This document shows positions 26,135 to 35,491 of a stretch of DNA of 64,000 bases, one piece after another (position 1 is the stretch's first letter; every line of letters begins with the position of its first letter). The stretch comes from Candidatus Eisenbacteria bacterium (GTDB lineage Bacteria; Eisenbacteria; RBG-16-71-46; CAIMUX01; VGJL01): assembly GCA_016867495.1 (NCBI GenBank), contig VGJL01000004.1:1-64000 (forward strand), read 5' to 3'. The notes below the pieces were generated by a model. The model had not been told where the DNA came from, did not search any database, and saw nothing but the letters and a program-made list of their open reading frames with translations. A program made the position numbers and the translations under genes.

Positions 26135-26455
26135 GGCAAGAGCGGCTACCGCGTTCTGACGGCCGGCAGCGGCCTCGAGGCCCTGAACCTCTGCAACGCC
26201 GCATCGCCGGGCATCGTAGTCCTGGACCTCCGCATGCCAGGGCTCGGTGGCCTGGACACGGCCAGGGAGATCTCGAGGCTCTACCCCGAGATCCCCGTGA
26301 TCATCCACACCGCCAGCGAAGGGCTCCTGCGGTTCGACCTGAACCGCATACCGGCTCGTGCCTTCGTGGCGAAGTCGGAGAATCTCGAGGGGCTGAGAGC
26401 TGCGATCGCCCAGGTGCTGCTGCAGCGCGATCGTCGCCAGAGTCGGCCCGCATGA
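26135..26455 (+). pseudogene. Response-regulator receiver domain remnant lacking its N-terminus
   Basis: The frame reads GYRVLTAGSGLEALNLC, IVVLDLRMPGLGGLDTAREI (phosphoacceptor Asp in LDLRMPG), VIIHTAS and AFVAKSENLEGLRAAI: a typical receiver domain from its second helix to its last helix. The first strand and the acidic pair that bind Mg2+ are missing, because upstream sequence is the 5' end of the leftward transposase. The lost part is not found on the other side of the transposase, so the insertion was accompanied by deletion. No start codon or partner kinase is visible. Confidence 0.7.
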
Positions 26456-26508
26456 TCCGTTGTCCGGTTCCATGCCCTTCATCGCAAGCAGCACAATGAG
26501 AGGCTCGT

Positions 26509-27016
26509 GTGCGAAAACTCAGCTCGGTCGTGCTGACATGCCTGACCCTGACGATGGCCCTGTTGCCTCTCCTGTGGTGGCAAGAAGACTGTGAGGCCCA
26601 CAAGGGAAGCCCCATCGGCCGGGGCCGAACAGCCCGAAACACGCCAACCGGTCACGGCTCCCGAGCGCGTGGAGGCCGTCTCCTTTGAGGAGGTCTACTT
26701 CGATTTCGACACGTACGTGTTGCGACCGGATGCTCTGGCGACTCTCTCTCGGCATGCCAGGACTCTGTCGGAGCGGACGGATCTGACCCTCCTCGTGGAG
26801 GGGCACTGCGACGAGCGCGGCAGCGTCGAGTACAACCTGGCTCTGGGCGAGAAACGGGCGCGCGCCGTTGTCGAATACCTGACGGGCTACGGTGTGGCAG
26901 CCGGTCGCCTCGCGGTGGTAAACTACGAGGAGGAGAGACCAGTGGACCGAGGGCACAGCGAGTCGGCATGGGCTCGCAACCGGAGGGCTGCGTTTGCGAT
27001 CACTGGGCAGCGCTGA
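26509..27016 (+). pseudogene. pal: Peptidoglycan-associated lipoprotein (Pal/OmpA-like) with frameshift at the lipobox
   Basis: The GTG at 26509 opens a lipoprotein signal sequence (MRKLSSVVLTCLTLTMALLP) that in its own frame runs into WWQEDC and stops. Near 26563-26572 the adjacent +1 frame reads LSCGGKKTVRPT, a proper lipobox. It continues into a complete OmpA/Pal domain: VYFDFDTYVLRPDA, LLVEGHCDERGSVEYNLALGEKRA and the closing NRRAAF. Pal binds peptidoglycan and links the outer membrane to Tol. So one gene is split by a single-nucleotide-type indel in a CCTCTCC run. It may be a sequencing error, a real mutation or, less likely, programmed shifting. Treat the product as one lipoprotein of about 168 residues. 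Confidence 0.75.
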
Positions 27017-27049
27017 GGCGCGACCCTTCACTTCGGCAGGGCAGAACGC

Positions 27050-29425
27050 ATGGAGCGACGGAGCACGGCGGGTTTCCTGCAGGTGACGTCAGCGCTCATG
27101 GCGATGGCGTTCCTCGCCATGCTGGCCGGTTCCGTGGAAGCCTCGTCGGAGCACGCAATCACTCCCGTGGGGTCTGCCGTCCCAAAACCACAAGCATCGT
27201 GGGCGGTGCGGTCCGCGGCCGGCTGGCTTGACGCCGCCTGGGCCTTTCGCCGAGAGATCAGGATCGACAACGGAAGCGGCGAGGTCGCTTTGGCCGACTA
27301 CGCGGTTCGTTTGCAGGGCGACCTGATTCCACTCGCGGCGGCGGAGCGTGCCGGCGTGCGCTTCACAGATGCGGATGGAGTGACGCTCCTGGATCACTGG
27401 GTAGAGGGTGGCGTCTCAGGGGCTCCTGCCGCCTTCTGGATCAGTGTGCCAGTCATTCCTGCGGGGCTGCAGCACTCGATCTACGTCTACTATGGGAATG
27501 ATAGAGCGCAAAGCACGTCGAACGCCCCGCAGGTCTTTCTCTTCTTCGATGACTTCGAAGGCAATCGATCCTATCCGACGATGTTCGGCACAATGCGTGG
27601 CAAGCCATGGAACAAGCACGATGTGAATCCGATTCTCTCGAAATCGCTCGTCGGGTGGGACTCCTACGGCCTGCGGGATCCGATGCTCATGCTGGACGGA
27701 CGGGGCCGGCTTGCCACTGACGATGGGCAGTACGTGATGTACTACCGCGGCAACGAGTATGATCCGCAGTTCCTTGAGTCTGGCGACCACATCAAGCGGC
27801 AGATCGGAAGGGCGGTGTCGACGGACGGCATCAACTGGATCAAGGACCAGGACAACAACCCGGTCTTGCGGCTTGGCGAATCCGGGAGCTGGGATGATGG
27901 TTTCATCGGAAGTGCCTGGGCAATCAAGAACGGCGACCTGGATTACAGGCTCTACTATGACGGCTACGATGGCGCAAAGTCCGGCATCGGCCTCGCAACA
28001 TCCCTCGATGGAGTGAGATGGACGAAGTGGTCCGAGAACCCTCTCCTGCGGGCCAGAGACTGGGCAGGGATCGACGACAGCGCTGCGGTCGTCGCCATTG
28101 TCAGCGTGCTCAAGAGAGATCGGGGAGACTATGGCCTGTTTGTCGAGGTTGGTCCGCCTGCGAGGGCCATATACGGCGCGTTGTCGGAGGACGGGATCCA
28201 CTTCACTCCCCTGAACGAGGGTCGGGCGCTGCTCACGGGCAGCCCAGGGGAGTGGGACTACCTGCAGGTAGCCAATCCGAAGGTCGTCGAGGTTTCCGCG
28301 GGCAAGTACATCATGGGCTACAATGGGCGCGGCGGACTGATGCACCAGCTTGGATTTGCCACAAGCACGGATCTGGTCCACTGGGAGAGGTATGCGGAGA
28401 ACCCTGTGATGTTTCTGGGCAGGTCAGGTGCGTGGGACGGTGGACGAGTGGAGAACGCATTCATCGCCAAGGATGACCTAGGCACGGACACCGTCAGGAT
28501 GTGGTTCTTCGGATGCCCTACTACGCATGGAGTGCGAGACTGTGCGATCGGCTACGCGGTGGCTCCGCAGTACGGCACCGCGGGCCCGCTGGGATGGTGG
28601 GCCGTCTACGGCGCCCCAGAAGCATCTTCGGATCGGGTCTTGTCGGGAAGAACCGCCATAAGGATGGACGGCAGCGATCGCGACTGCATCAGGAGATTCC
28701 AGAACCATCTGGGTTCCTTCACGGTGCAGTTCCATCACTTCTATGAGACCGGCCATGGCCGGGCAAGCGAAGTCCGGATAATCGACGGTGCCACGGTCGG
28801 AATCAGCATGAAGTACGAGGGTGGCCATCTGCATTACCAGGAAGGCGACTCATGGATCGATCTCGGGCCCGTCGCACCGCGCGAATGGCACAAGATCGAA
28901 ATCGCCGCCGACACCAGGGGAAACAGGGTCGCCATCTACATCGACGGGGTGCGCGCCGGAGTGCATCGGCCTGCCTCAGCGACGATATCCGGTCTCACCT
29001 ATCTGGAGATGGTTGGCGCATCAGGAAGCGCCTACTACGTGGAGGATGTCTCGGTGCGCAACCTGATTCTGCCAGAGCCAACAACAGCGGTCGGCCCTGA
29101 AGTCAGCATGTCAGCCTGGGCTGGCGTGGGCTCGGTATCCGCCTGGGCCAGTCCTTCGATCGAGATTGTCAGCCCCAATCCCGCGTCGACCAGGTTGGCC
29201 TTCCGCTACGTCCTGCCAAGGGAAGGCGAAGTTCGCCTCACGGTCCTCGACGCGGCTGGTCGCAGGGTGAGGACTCTGCTGGATGGGCATGCCGATGCAG
29301 GGATGAGCACATTGCTTTGGGATTGTCGCGACGATGGGAGAAGGGTCCTGCCCTCCGGTATCTACTGGGTTCTCCTTCAGTGCAACGACGGCCAGAGGGT
29401 GCGGAAGCTGGCCATCGTCCGGTGA
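27050..29425 (+). CDS. Secreted DUF2341 / five-bladed-propeller / lectin-like / FlgD-domain protein
   Basis: A 791-residue modular protein. A signal peptide is at about 8-28. A DUF2341 domain follows (WAFRREIRIDNGSGEVALADYAVRL to IYVYYGND). A beta-propeller resembling GH32/43/130 families spans about 180-500, with repeats like GRAVSTDGINWIKDQDNNPVL, GLATSLDGVRWTKWSENPLL and GFATSTDLVHWERYAENPVM. A concanavalin-like domain (YEGGHLHYQEGDSWIDLG...YIDGVRAGVHRP) and a C-terminal FlgD-like domain (SPNPASTRLAFRYVLPREGEVRLTV...LPSGIYWVLL) follow. Glycan binding or hydrolysis is a fold-level inference; catalytic residues were not verified. It starts 33 nt after pal. Confidence 0.8.
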   Translation: MERRSTAGFLQVTSALMAMAFLAMLAGSVEASSEHAITPVGSAVPKPQASWAVRSAAGWLDAAWAFRREIRIDNGSGEVALADYAVRLQGDLIPLAAAERAGVRFTDADGVTLLDHWVEGGVSGAPAAFWISVPVIPAGLQHSIYVYYGNDRAQSTSNAPQVFLFFDDFEGNRSYPTMFGTMRGKPWNKHDVNPILSKSLVGWDSYGLRDPMLMLDGRGRLATDDGQYVMYYRGNEYDPQFLESGDHIKRQIGRAVSTDGINWIKDQDNNPVLRLGESGSWDDGFIGSAWAIKNGDLDYRLYYDGYDGAKSGIGLATSLDGVRWTKWSENPLLRARDWAGIDDSAAVVAIVSVLKRDRGDYGLFVEVGPPARAIYGALSEDGIHFTPLNEGRALLTGSPGEWDYLQVANPKVVEVSAGKYIMGYNGRGGLMHQLGFATSTDLVHWERYAENPVMFLGRSGAWDGGRVENAFIAKDDLGTDTVRMWFFGCPTTHGVRDCAIGYAVAPQYGTAGPLGWWAVYGAPEASSDRVLSGRTAIRMDGSDRDCIRRFQNHLGSFTVQFHHFYETGHGRASEVRIIDGATVGISMKYEGGHLHYQEGDSWIDLGPVAPREWHKIEIAADTRGNRVAIYIDGVRAGVHRPASATISGLTYLEMVGASGSAYYVEDVSVRNLILPEPTTAVGPEVSMSAWAGVGSVSAWASPSIEIVSPNPASTRLAFRYVLPREGEVRLTVLDAAGRRVRTLLDGHADAGMSTLLWDCRDDGRRVLPSGIYWVLLQCNDGQRVRKLAIVR

Positions 29426-29514
29426 GGATCTCCGGCTAGGCACGTAGGCGCCAGTCGCGAAGATCAGCTTCCTGTCGCTCCCGTGGCACATCTATTGCCT
29501 CGGGATTCCACCTC

Positions 29515-31212
29515 ATGGATCCCTCTTCGATGCTCGCCCGCGGGGTCGCCTGCCGGTTCTCCCTGCGGCGGGCGATGCTCGGCCTTCACATATGCCTTGC
29601 ACTTCTCGCTCTCGCTTGGAAGCCCGCGACCCCCGCGATCGTCATCAACGAGATCCTCTACGACCCCGCAGGGTCGGACAGCGGGCGCGAATTCGTCGAG
29701 CTCGCGAACACCGGCCCCTTCGCCGCGTCGCTCGAGGACCTCGCTCTCGAAGCGGGCAACGGCGGCCGCGCGAATGACTGGAAGGTGATCTGGAGGGGCG
29801 GGGCTGATCGATGGATCCGGCCGGGGGGGCTCTATCGGATCGGTCTCGATGGGCCGGGGGACGGAGAGCCCGCTGAATTCAACATCCAGAACGGACCCGA
29901 CGCGCTTCGGCTCGTGAAGCAGGGTTTCGTCCTGGATCTCGTGGGGTGGGGGGACCACCTTCACGCGGAGTACTACGAGGCGCATCCGACGCCGCTCGCG
30001 CGATCCGGGCGCTCCCTGGCGCGGGCGGTCGATGGTGTCGACACCGACGACAACCTCGTCGACTTCGCCGTCGCGCAGCCGACGCCCGGGCGGCCGAACC
30101 GTCCGCTCGATGACTGGGCCGTCCGTTTCTCGACGCCGAGCCCCGAGCTTCCGCGTCCGGGGGATCGGATCACCGTCGCTCTTCTGCTGGACAATCGAGG
30201 TGTCGAGACGCGGACTCCTCCTCTCACGGAAGTGATCGAAGGCAGGCGCTCGATTCTTGTCGGTTGGACCTCGGTCGTGGAGCCGGGTAGCTCGGCCGAG
30301 GAGACGCTTCTGCTGGACGCGCCGGCGGACACGGGCCGCGCGACCTGGCTCGCCCGCATTCTCCAGCGCGATCAGGTTCCCGAGAACGACTCCGACTCGC
30401 TCCGTCTCCGTGTCGGCCATGGCCCGGTCCGCATCGTCGAGATCCTCGCCTCTCCCCTGGTCGGCCAGCCGGAGTGGATCGAGCTTCGCGCGGACGGCCC
30501 CGCCGGACGTCTCATCGCCGGCCTCGTTCTCGATGCTCATGGCCGGCGCATCGAGCTTGCGCCGCGGCGGATCGACGCGGAGACCCGCATCGGGTTGGTC
30601 GTCGAGGATTCGGCGGCGATGCGCACGCAGTTCCCGAACCTCTCCCCCTCCACGATCTGGAGTCACAAGGGCGCCTGGCCCCGATTGCGCAATGGCGGGC
30701 GGGGGGGCGGAATCTCCGATTCGCTCAGACTGATCGGCTCCGACGGCCTTGTCTGCGAGATCGCGTTGCCCGGCCCTGCCCCGGGGCGCGGCGTCTCTCT
30801 CGAGCGCCTGGCGGCGGACCTGCCGGAGGGGCCCGGTTGTTGGGTTCCTTGCGGAGAGCCAGGCGGATCGACCCCGGGCCGGGATTCCGAGGCCTCCGCC
30901 TCGCGCCTCGCCGGGGAGGCCTTCGCGGTCCGCCCCCGCGCCGTCCGCCCGGGAGAATCCGTCTGCACCTTCGAGGGGAGCGTCGGCTCGCGACCGGGCG
31001 AGGTGAGGCTCGACCTGTTCGATCTGAGCGGTCGCCCCATCCGCTGCCTCTTGCGGGATCTCTGGGCTGCGGGACAGGTCGTCGCGACCTGGAACGGCAA
31101 GGACGAGATGGATCGCGCTGTCGCGCCCGGACTCTATGTGGCCGTCCTCGAGATCGCGCGCGGGTCCGGGGACGTCGAGCGCCATCGCGTCGCGGTGGCC
31201 GTGGCGCCGTGA
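29515..31212 (+). CDS. Secreted lamin-tail-domain protein with FlgD-like C-terminus
   Basis: A 565-residue protein. After an N-terminal signal region (LGLHICLALLALAW) comes an LTD domain starting IVINEILYDPAGSDSGREFVEL. A CARDB-like beta-sandwich follows (VALLLDNRGVETRTPPLTEVIEG). A second, weaker LTD-like unit follows (VRIVEILASPLVGQPEWIELRADG). The end is FlgD-like (GEVRLDLFDLSGRPIRCL...APGLYVAVLEIA). It is the first of three genes joined by GTGA start/stop overlaps, so its product likely works with the two following envelope proteins. Confidence 0.75.
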   Translation: MDPSSMLARGVACRFSLRRAMLGLHICLALLALAWKPATPAIVINEILYDPAGSDSGREFVELANTGPFAASLEDLALEAGNGGRANDWKVIWRGGADRWIRPGGLYRIGLDGPGDGEPAEFNIQNGPDALRLVKQGFVLDLVGWGDHLHAEYYEAHPTPLARSGRSLARAVDGVDTDDNLVDFAVAQPTPGRPNRPLDDWAVRFSTPSPELPRPGDRITVALLLDNRGVETRTPPLTEVIEGRRSILVGWTSVVEPGSSAEETLLLDAPADTGRATWLARILQRDQVPENDSDSLRLRVGHGPVRIVEILASPLVGQPEWIELRADGPAGRLIAGLVLDAHGRRIELAPRRIDAETRIGLVVEDSAAMRTQFPNLSPSTIWSHKGAWPRLRNGGRGGGISDSLRLIGSDGLVCEIALPGPAPGRGVSLERLAADLPEGPGCWVPCGEPGGSTPGRDSEASASRLAGEAFAVRPRAVRPGESVCTFEGSVGSRPGEVRLDLFDLSGRPIRCLLRDLWAAGQVVATWNGKDEMDRAVAPGLYVAVLEIARGSGDVERHRVAVAVAP

Positions 31213-31976
31213 GAGTCTCGATCGCGGTGCCGCTCTCCCTCCTCCTCGCATGCGGGGGAGGCGCCGCATCGGCGGCCTTCGAGTGCCTCCCCGGGCCCGC
31301 CAGAGGCGGACTATCGGACTGGCTCTGGGATCCTGCCGGGCCGCGGAGGGGCTTCGCCGGTTGCGCAGCATTCGGAAGCCCCGCCGCCATACCCGACCTC
31401 GGATGGAGCTGGGCCGAGATCCGGTTCGGGACCGGGAGGCGCGGCCTCCGGAGCGGTCTCTACTTCCTGCGCTTCGCGGACGTCTACCGTGAATCGGTTG
31501 CCGGTCTTGTCCTTGACCACGGCAGATTCTCGATCGGCGCGCGGCGTTGGGAGGTCCTCTGGGACGACGACGCTCTTGCGGATCTTCCGGCTAAGCGCCA
31601 TGGATGGACCGCTTGCGCCGAGGCCAGGGCGAGCTGGAAGCGCGCCGTCCTCCGTCTGGCGGGGGAGGGGGTCGCCCTCGGCCGGCCGGACGCGGCCGCC
31701 CCGCCTCCTCGCTCCTCTTTTGATCTCGACCTGGGGCTCGGCGGCGGCATCCGCGCCGGGGCCGCCGGATTCCGCACGAGAGACGGCTCCGGATGGATCG
31801 GGCGGGCGTCCTTCGCTCCCCTGCAGGTGGTCACCCTGCGGCAGGAAGTCGTGTGGCCGGGAAACGCCCTGCGATCCGAGATCGAGATGCGGGTCGGACG
31901 GATCGGAACCGATCTGTGGATCGAGCCATCGACCGCTCTCGGCCCGCGCGTCGGCGTGCGCTGTTCCTTCCAGTGA
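31209..31976 (+). CDS. Exported protein of unknown function, possible lipoprotein
   Basis: A 255-residue protein starting at GTG 31209, which overlaps the TGA of the LTD gene (GTGA). The N-terminus VRVSIAVPLSLLLACGGG has a lipobox-like LLAC. The rest is beta-rich with alternating patterns (YFLRFADVYRES, AGLVLDHGRFSIGARRWEVLW), including LGGGIRAGAAGFRTRDGSGWIGRASFAPLQVVTLRQEVVW read in segments. It resembles part of a small barrel, but no family is recognised. It is translationally coupled on both sides. Confidence 0.6.
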   Translation: MRVSIAVPLSLLLACGGGAASAAFECLPGPARGGLSDWLWDPAGPRRGFAGCAAFGSPAAIPDLGWSWAEIRFGTGRRGLRSGLYFLRFADVYRESVAGLVLDHGRFSIGARRWEVLWDDDALADLPAKRHGWTACAEARASWKRAVLRLAGEGVALGRPDAAAPPPRSSFDLDLGLGGGIRAGAAGFRTRDGSGWIGRASFAPLQVVTLRQEVVWPGNALRSEIEMRVGRIGTDLWIEPSTALGPRVGVRCSFQ

Positions 31977-33634
31977 GACCAGGAGGTCCTGCCCTCATCC
32001 GGCTCCTCGGGGCCATCATCGTCGGAGTCCTCATCCTCGCCGTCGCGGCACGCTGGAGCGCTCGCCCCGCGCGCGCGCATGCCCGATCCGGCGATCTTCG
32101 ACGCGAGGCGCCGGCGACTGACTCCGAAACCGGGATCGGATTGCAGGAGGAGCTGCGGATCGATCTCAGCGATCAGGATCCCGATCGTCTCGACGATCTG
32201 CCCGGCATCCTCGATCTGGAGACCGACGCCCTGAGCGGCGTCGCCGGGCCCGGTTCGGAGAGCCTGGGAGATCGTCTTCGCGCCTCGGGGATCGACCCGC
32301 GCCGGCTCAGGGAGTGGGCACCCTACCTCCGGGTCTCTTCCTCAGGGGACACGCGGGCATCGTGGCTCATTCGATCGACACATCGAGTCTCCGGATCTGC
32401 GATGACCTCGTCGCAGACGCACCTGCGCGGCGAGCGGTCGCCGCTCCGCCTGGAGATCGTCGTGCGGCATCAGGCGAGCCGGTCCTCGGCGGCCTCCGCC
32501 CGCGACGCGGCGTACGGAGCTGCTCCCGAGGCGCGCCTCTCCTGCCGTCTGAACGACCACTCGGTCCTCTGGGGCGGATCCCTGGCGGGAGGACTCGTGG
32601 GTCCGGATCCATGGGATGATCCCCTCCGCCGATGGCAGGCTCCGGTTCCCTTCACATCTGCGGTTCGAGTCTCGCCGAAACGCACGGCGCGCGGCCTCCT
32701 TTTCCAAGGCAAGCCGCTCAGCGCCGGCGCATGGAGCGATGAGAATGCCGGAATCGGCGCGGCCGTCTCGTGCGAGATCGCCTCGGCCGGCGGATGGCTC
32801 GGCTATTCCGAGAAGCTCGGAAGGGGATGTGGAGCGAGGCTCGCCGCCCGGGGAGTCGCCCTCGCCGGCTCCGCCAGCCTGCCGTCGGGGCATGCCCCCG
32901 TGCTCGCGCTGGGGCTTTCCTCTGAGCGATCGAGGGCGCGGCTGGCTGGGGCATGGTCGCTCGGCGATCGGGCGGACGGACGGACAGGCCTCGTGGAGGG
33001 GAGGCTGACCCGATCGATCGGCTCGATGGAGTCGCGGATCGAGGTCGCCGCCCGCGGGAGCGCAGATGGACGAGCGGGGCAGACCCGCTGGACCTCGAGC
33101 CTCCGAGGGCCCCTCCTTCCAGGGTTTCTCATCGCCGAGATCTCGCGCGGCGGCACGACCCTCAACCTCCGTGGAACGTGGGAGCGCTCCTGGACCGACG
33201 ATCGCTCTCGATCGATCGCTTCCCCCCGCTCGGAATCCGACGCAGTCGGATCGGGCGACTCGATCCTCACAGGGCGCGGAATCCCGATCGCCGGGCGGGC
33301 TCCGCAGCGGATCTCGGCCATCAAGCTCCAGCTTCGAGCGACCCGCGATCGGGCGAGGAGCGGGGTTCTCCTCGGCGCGGGCGGCCAGGCGGTCGCGGGG
33401 GGGTGCAGACTCCACGCGTCGGTCTTCGGGCGCACATCAACGGTGGTCGGATGGCCGGGCTCAGCGGGCGGGACGACGCCCATGCCGTGGCTCTGTCGGC
33501 TGGAGATCCGGATCCCGGGCCGCGCGGGCGGCATCAGGCTGGCGGCGTCTCTTCCCCTCGCCTTCAAGCATCGCGCGCGCACGGGACCACCCATCTTCGA
33601 CCTCTCGATCGAGCAGCGCCAGGAGCGCAGGTGA
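31973..33634 (+). CDS. Membrane-anchored or barrel-like envelope protein with a HhH-like segment
   Basis: A 553-residue protein starting at GTG 31973, overlapping the previous stop. Residues 9-27 (IRLLGAIIVGVLILAVAA) form a membrane or signal segment. A region about 60-110 (RIDLSDQDPDRLDDLPGIL, then GIDPRRLREWAPYL) resembles the helix-hairpin-helix repeats of ComEA-type proteins; this is a weak match. The remaining ~430 residues are Gly/Ser/Arg-rich, with alternating strands suggestive of an outer-membrane barrel. No function is assigned. It ends the three-gene coupled operon, and a new promoter follows at 33683. Confidence 0.55.
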   Translation: MRPGGPALIRLLGAIIVGVLILAVAARWSARPARAHARSGDLRREAPATDSETGIGLQEELRIDLSDQDPDRLDDLPGILDLETDALSGVAGPGSESLGDRLRASGIDPRRLREWAPYLRVSSSGDTRASWLIRSTHRVSGSAMTSSQTHLRGERSPLRLEIVVRHQASRSSAASARDAAYGAAPEARLSCRLNDHSVLWGGSLAGGLVGPDPWDDPLRRWQAPVPFTSAVRVSPKRTARGLLFQGKPLSAGAWSDENAGIGAAVSCEIASAGGWLGYSEKLGRGCGARLAARGVALAGSASLPSGHAPVLALGLSSERSRARLAGAWSLGDRADGRTGLVEGRLTRSIGSMESRIEVAARGSADGRAGQTRWTSSLRGPLLPGFLIAEISRGGTTLNLRGTWERSWTDDRSRSIASPRSESDAVGSGDSILTGRGIPIAGRAPQRISAIKLQLRATRDRARSGVLLGAGGQAVAGGCRLHASVFGRTSTVVGWPGSAGGTTPMPWLCRLEIRIPGRAGGIRLAASLPLAFKHRARTGPPIFDLSIEQRQERR

Positions 33635-33682
33635 CGCGCTCGATCGGATGGCGATCCGACCGGGGGAGCTTCCCGCCGCGGG

Positions 33683-33711
33683 TTGACTTCGCGATCGGGC
33701 GCGAATAGCCT
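33683..33711 (+). promoter_or_regulatory. Sigma-70-like promoter for the GIY-YIG gene
   Basis: TTGACT (33683-33688), 17 nt, TAGCCT (33706-33711). The start codon GTG 33784 is about 66 nt beyond the predicted transcription start. Confidence 0.65.
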
Positions 33712-33783
33712 CGAGTCCGTACGAATGAACGATTCGCATGGATCACCGCGGGCGCTCCGTCATTCCAAACCTCGAGGGCCCGC

Positions 33784-35181
33784 GTGAGTAGTCGCGGAGA
33801 CCTGCGCGACTCGCTTCACCGCGGCATGCTCGCGTCGGGCCGCGGCTGGTCCTCCGAGGAGATCGCGCGCGCCGCGCTCAAGATCGTATCGCGCGCGGCG
33901 CAGGCCGATCGGATCGTCGAGGGCATGCTCGAGGGGGATCCGCGTTTCAGCAGGGAAGGGTCCCTGTGGTCTGCGCTCGCCGTCCCGAAACCTCCTCTGG
34001 CAAGTCTCTCCTTCGTCCTGGTGGACGCTCCGCCCGCTGTCATGAAGAGCGAACCGGTTCCCCTCTTCCTCCGTCTCTACGATCCCGGCTCGGGCGCTCG
34101 GGGAGAGATCATCAAGATCGCCCCTGACGGATCGGGGCTGGAGCGGGGAGGCGGCGCCATCGAAGAGCGCCTGGCGGCCAGCCTCACGGCGGGCGCGGCG
34201 CGCCGGCAGCTCCATCGGCTGGAGCGGTCGCACGCGCTTCGGGCTTCTTCCGACCGGCTTCTCGATCTCGCCCTGCTATCGCGCCGCCTTGGTCTCGCCC
34301 TACCCGACGCGCGCCGCGCCTGCCCCGATCCATCGATCGAGGAGAGGCTCCACGCATGCGGGAACGCCCTCGAGAGAATCCTCGCCGTCGCGGGCGAGCG
34401 CACTCTCGAGCAGATCGAGGCCGACCTCGGGTCCGAGAGCGCCAACGTCGCCGTCGACTTCTCCTCCTTCCGCTTCGGAAGGGAAGTCCTTGATTTCCTC
34501 CCGGCCCGGCCCGGCGTCTATCGATTCTACGGAGAGGACGGGAAGCTGCTCTACATCGGCAAGTCCCGCGATCTGTCGCGCAGGGTCTCGAGCTACTTCT
34601 GTCCGCTCGCGCCCGATCACGCGCGGCGCGCCAGGCTCCTCGCGGAGATCCGGGATCTCGAGTGGGAGACGACGCCATCGGAACTGGAGGCGCTCCTGAT
34701 CGAGGGAGAGACGATCCGCGCGCAGAGGCCCTCCTACAACATGCAGGTCGAGATCCATCCCTCAGGGGAATTGGTGCCCCATCCCGAGAGGGATCTCCTC
34801 TTCGTCCTCTGTGAGGGGGATCCCGACGAGGTCTCGGTCTTCTCCGTCCGCGATGGAGCCGCGCGGGGGCGCGCCCGCCTACCGCGGGGTCCGGCGGAGG
34901 AGGCCGAGCGCGGCGCCCTTGTCCTGGCCGGCTCCTGGCTCGAGGACGCCTTCGATGCGGCATCGGGCTGGACGCCGATTCCGGAGCCCGAGGCGATCCT
35001 CGTCTTGCGCTATCTCCGCCTCCACGGAGACGAGATCGACCGGGTGCGCGCCTCCGACCACACAAGCCCGATCCAGGCCGCGGAGAGCCTGGCGCGCCTG
35101 GCCCTCCGCGAACGGCCGGCGTGGGATCCCTGGACCCTGCGCCCGGCCTCCGATCGCGACGGGGAGCGTTCCCGCGGCTGA
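33784..35181 (+). CDS. GIY-YIG nuclease-domain protein (UvrC N-terminal-like)
   Basis: A 465-residue protein. The GIY-YIG motif stands at about residues 243-270 (PGVYRFYGEDGKLLYIGKS, then the catalytic-type Arg in DLSRRVSSYF). It is followed by ELEALLIEGETIRAQRPSYN with the conserved Glu, as in UvrC and Cho nucleases. The N-terminal ~220 residues have a winged-helix-like opening (EEIARAALKIVSRAAQADRIVEGML) and helical segments of unknown role. The C-terminal ~170 residues are also unassigned. It lacks the UvrC-specific UVR and RNase-H parts, so it is not UvrC itself. Many relatives are fused to a DnaQ exonuclease; here no exonuclease motif is seen. Confidence 0.75.
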   Translation: MSSRGDLRDSLHRGMLASGRGWSSEEIARAALKIVSRAAQADRIVEGMLEGDPRFSREGSLWSALAVPKPPLASLSFVLVDAPPAVMKSEPVPLFLRLYDPGSGARGEIIKIAPDGSGLERGGGAIEERLAASLTAGAARRQLHRLERSHALRASSDRLLDLALLSRRLGLALPDARRACPDPSIEERLHACGNALERILAVAGERTLEQIEADLGSESANVAVDFSSFRFGREVLDFLPARPGVYRFYGEDGKLLYIGKSRDLSRRVSSYFCPLAPDHARRARLLAEIRDLEWETTPSELEALLIEGETIRAQRPSYNMQVEIHPSGELVPHPERDLLFVLCEGDPDEVSVFSVRDGAARGRARLPRGPAEEAERGALVLAGSWLEDAFDAASGWTPIPEPEAILVLRYLRLHGDEIDRVRASDHTSPIQAAESLARLALRERPAWDPWTLRPASDRDGERSRG

Positions 35182-35491
35182 CGGGTCGGATTGGTCGGCC
35201 ACGGATCGCCGGTCCATGACCCGGAGCGCCCGCTCGCGCCCGTGTCGCTCCGATGGCGTCGGGGCGCCGCCGGCGCCGCGTCGGTTGGGCCGATCGGGGG
35301 CGCATGCTACAATCTCCGGGTGTTGGCGTGGCTCCACGCCGACGCGCAGGTCGGGCGCGCCCCACTTCTCTCCGCGCAGTGCGGGGGGGCGCTGGAGCGC
35401 GGGGATCCGGCGCGGCAGGGCCGCCCGTCGTCCCCGACGGATTGGGGCAGGCCCGCCGGGCGTCGCCCGGGGGTCTGAGGGAGGAGGAGAG
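35182..35491 (+). other. 310-nt intergenic region with promoter and ~170-nt leader
   Basis: It contains the promoter below. The leader is very GC-rich and foldable, with no recognised riboswitch or small gene. The aminotransferase ribosome binding site (GAGGAGGAGAG) lies at its end. Confidence 0.5.
35285..35313 (+). promoter_or_regulatory. Sigma-70-like promoter for the aminotransferase gene
   Basis: TTGGGC (35285-35290), 17 nt, TACAAT (35308-35313). Confidence 0.55.

Noticed and set aside
24720-26170. Complete insertion sequence with terminal inverted repeats
   Set aside because: No matching ends could be found by eye on either side, and the transposase N-terminus seems incomplete.
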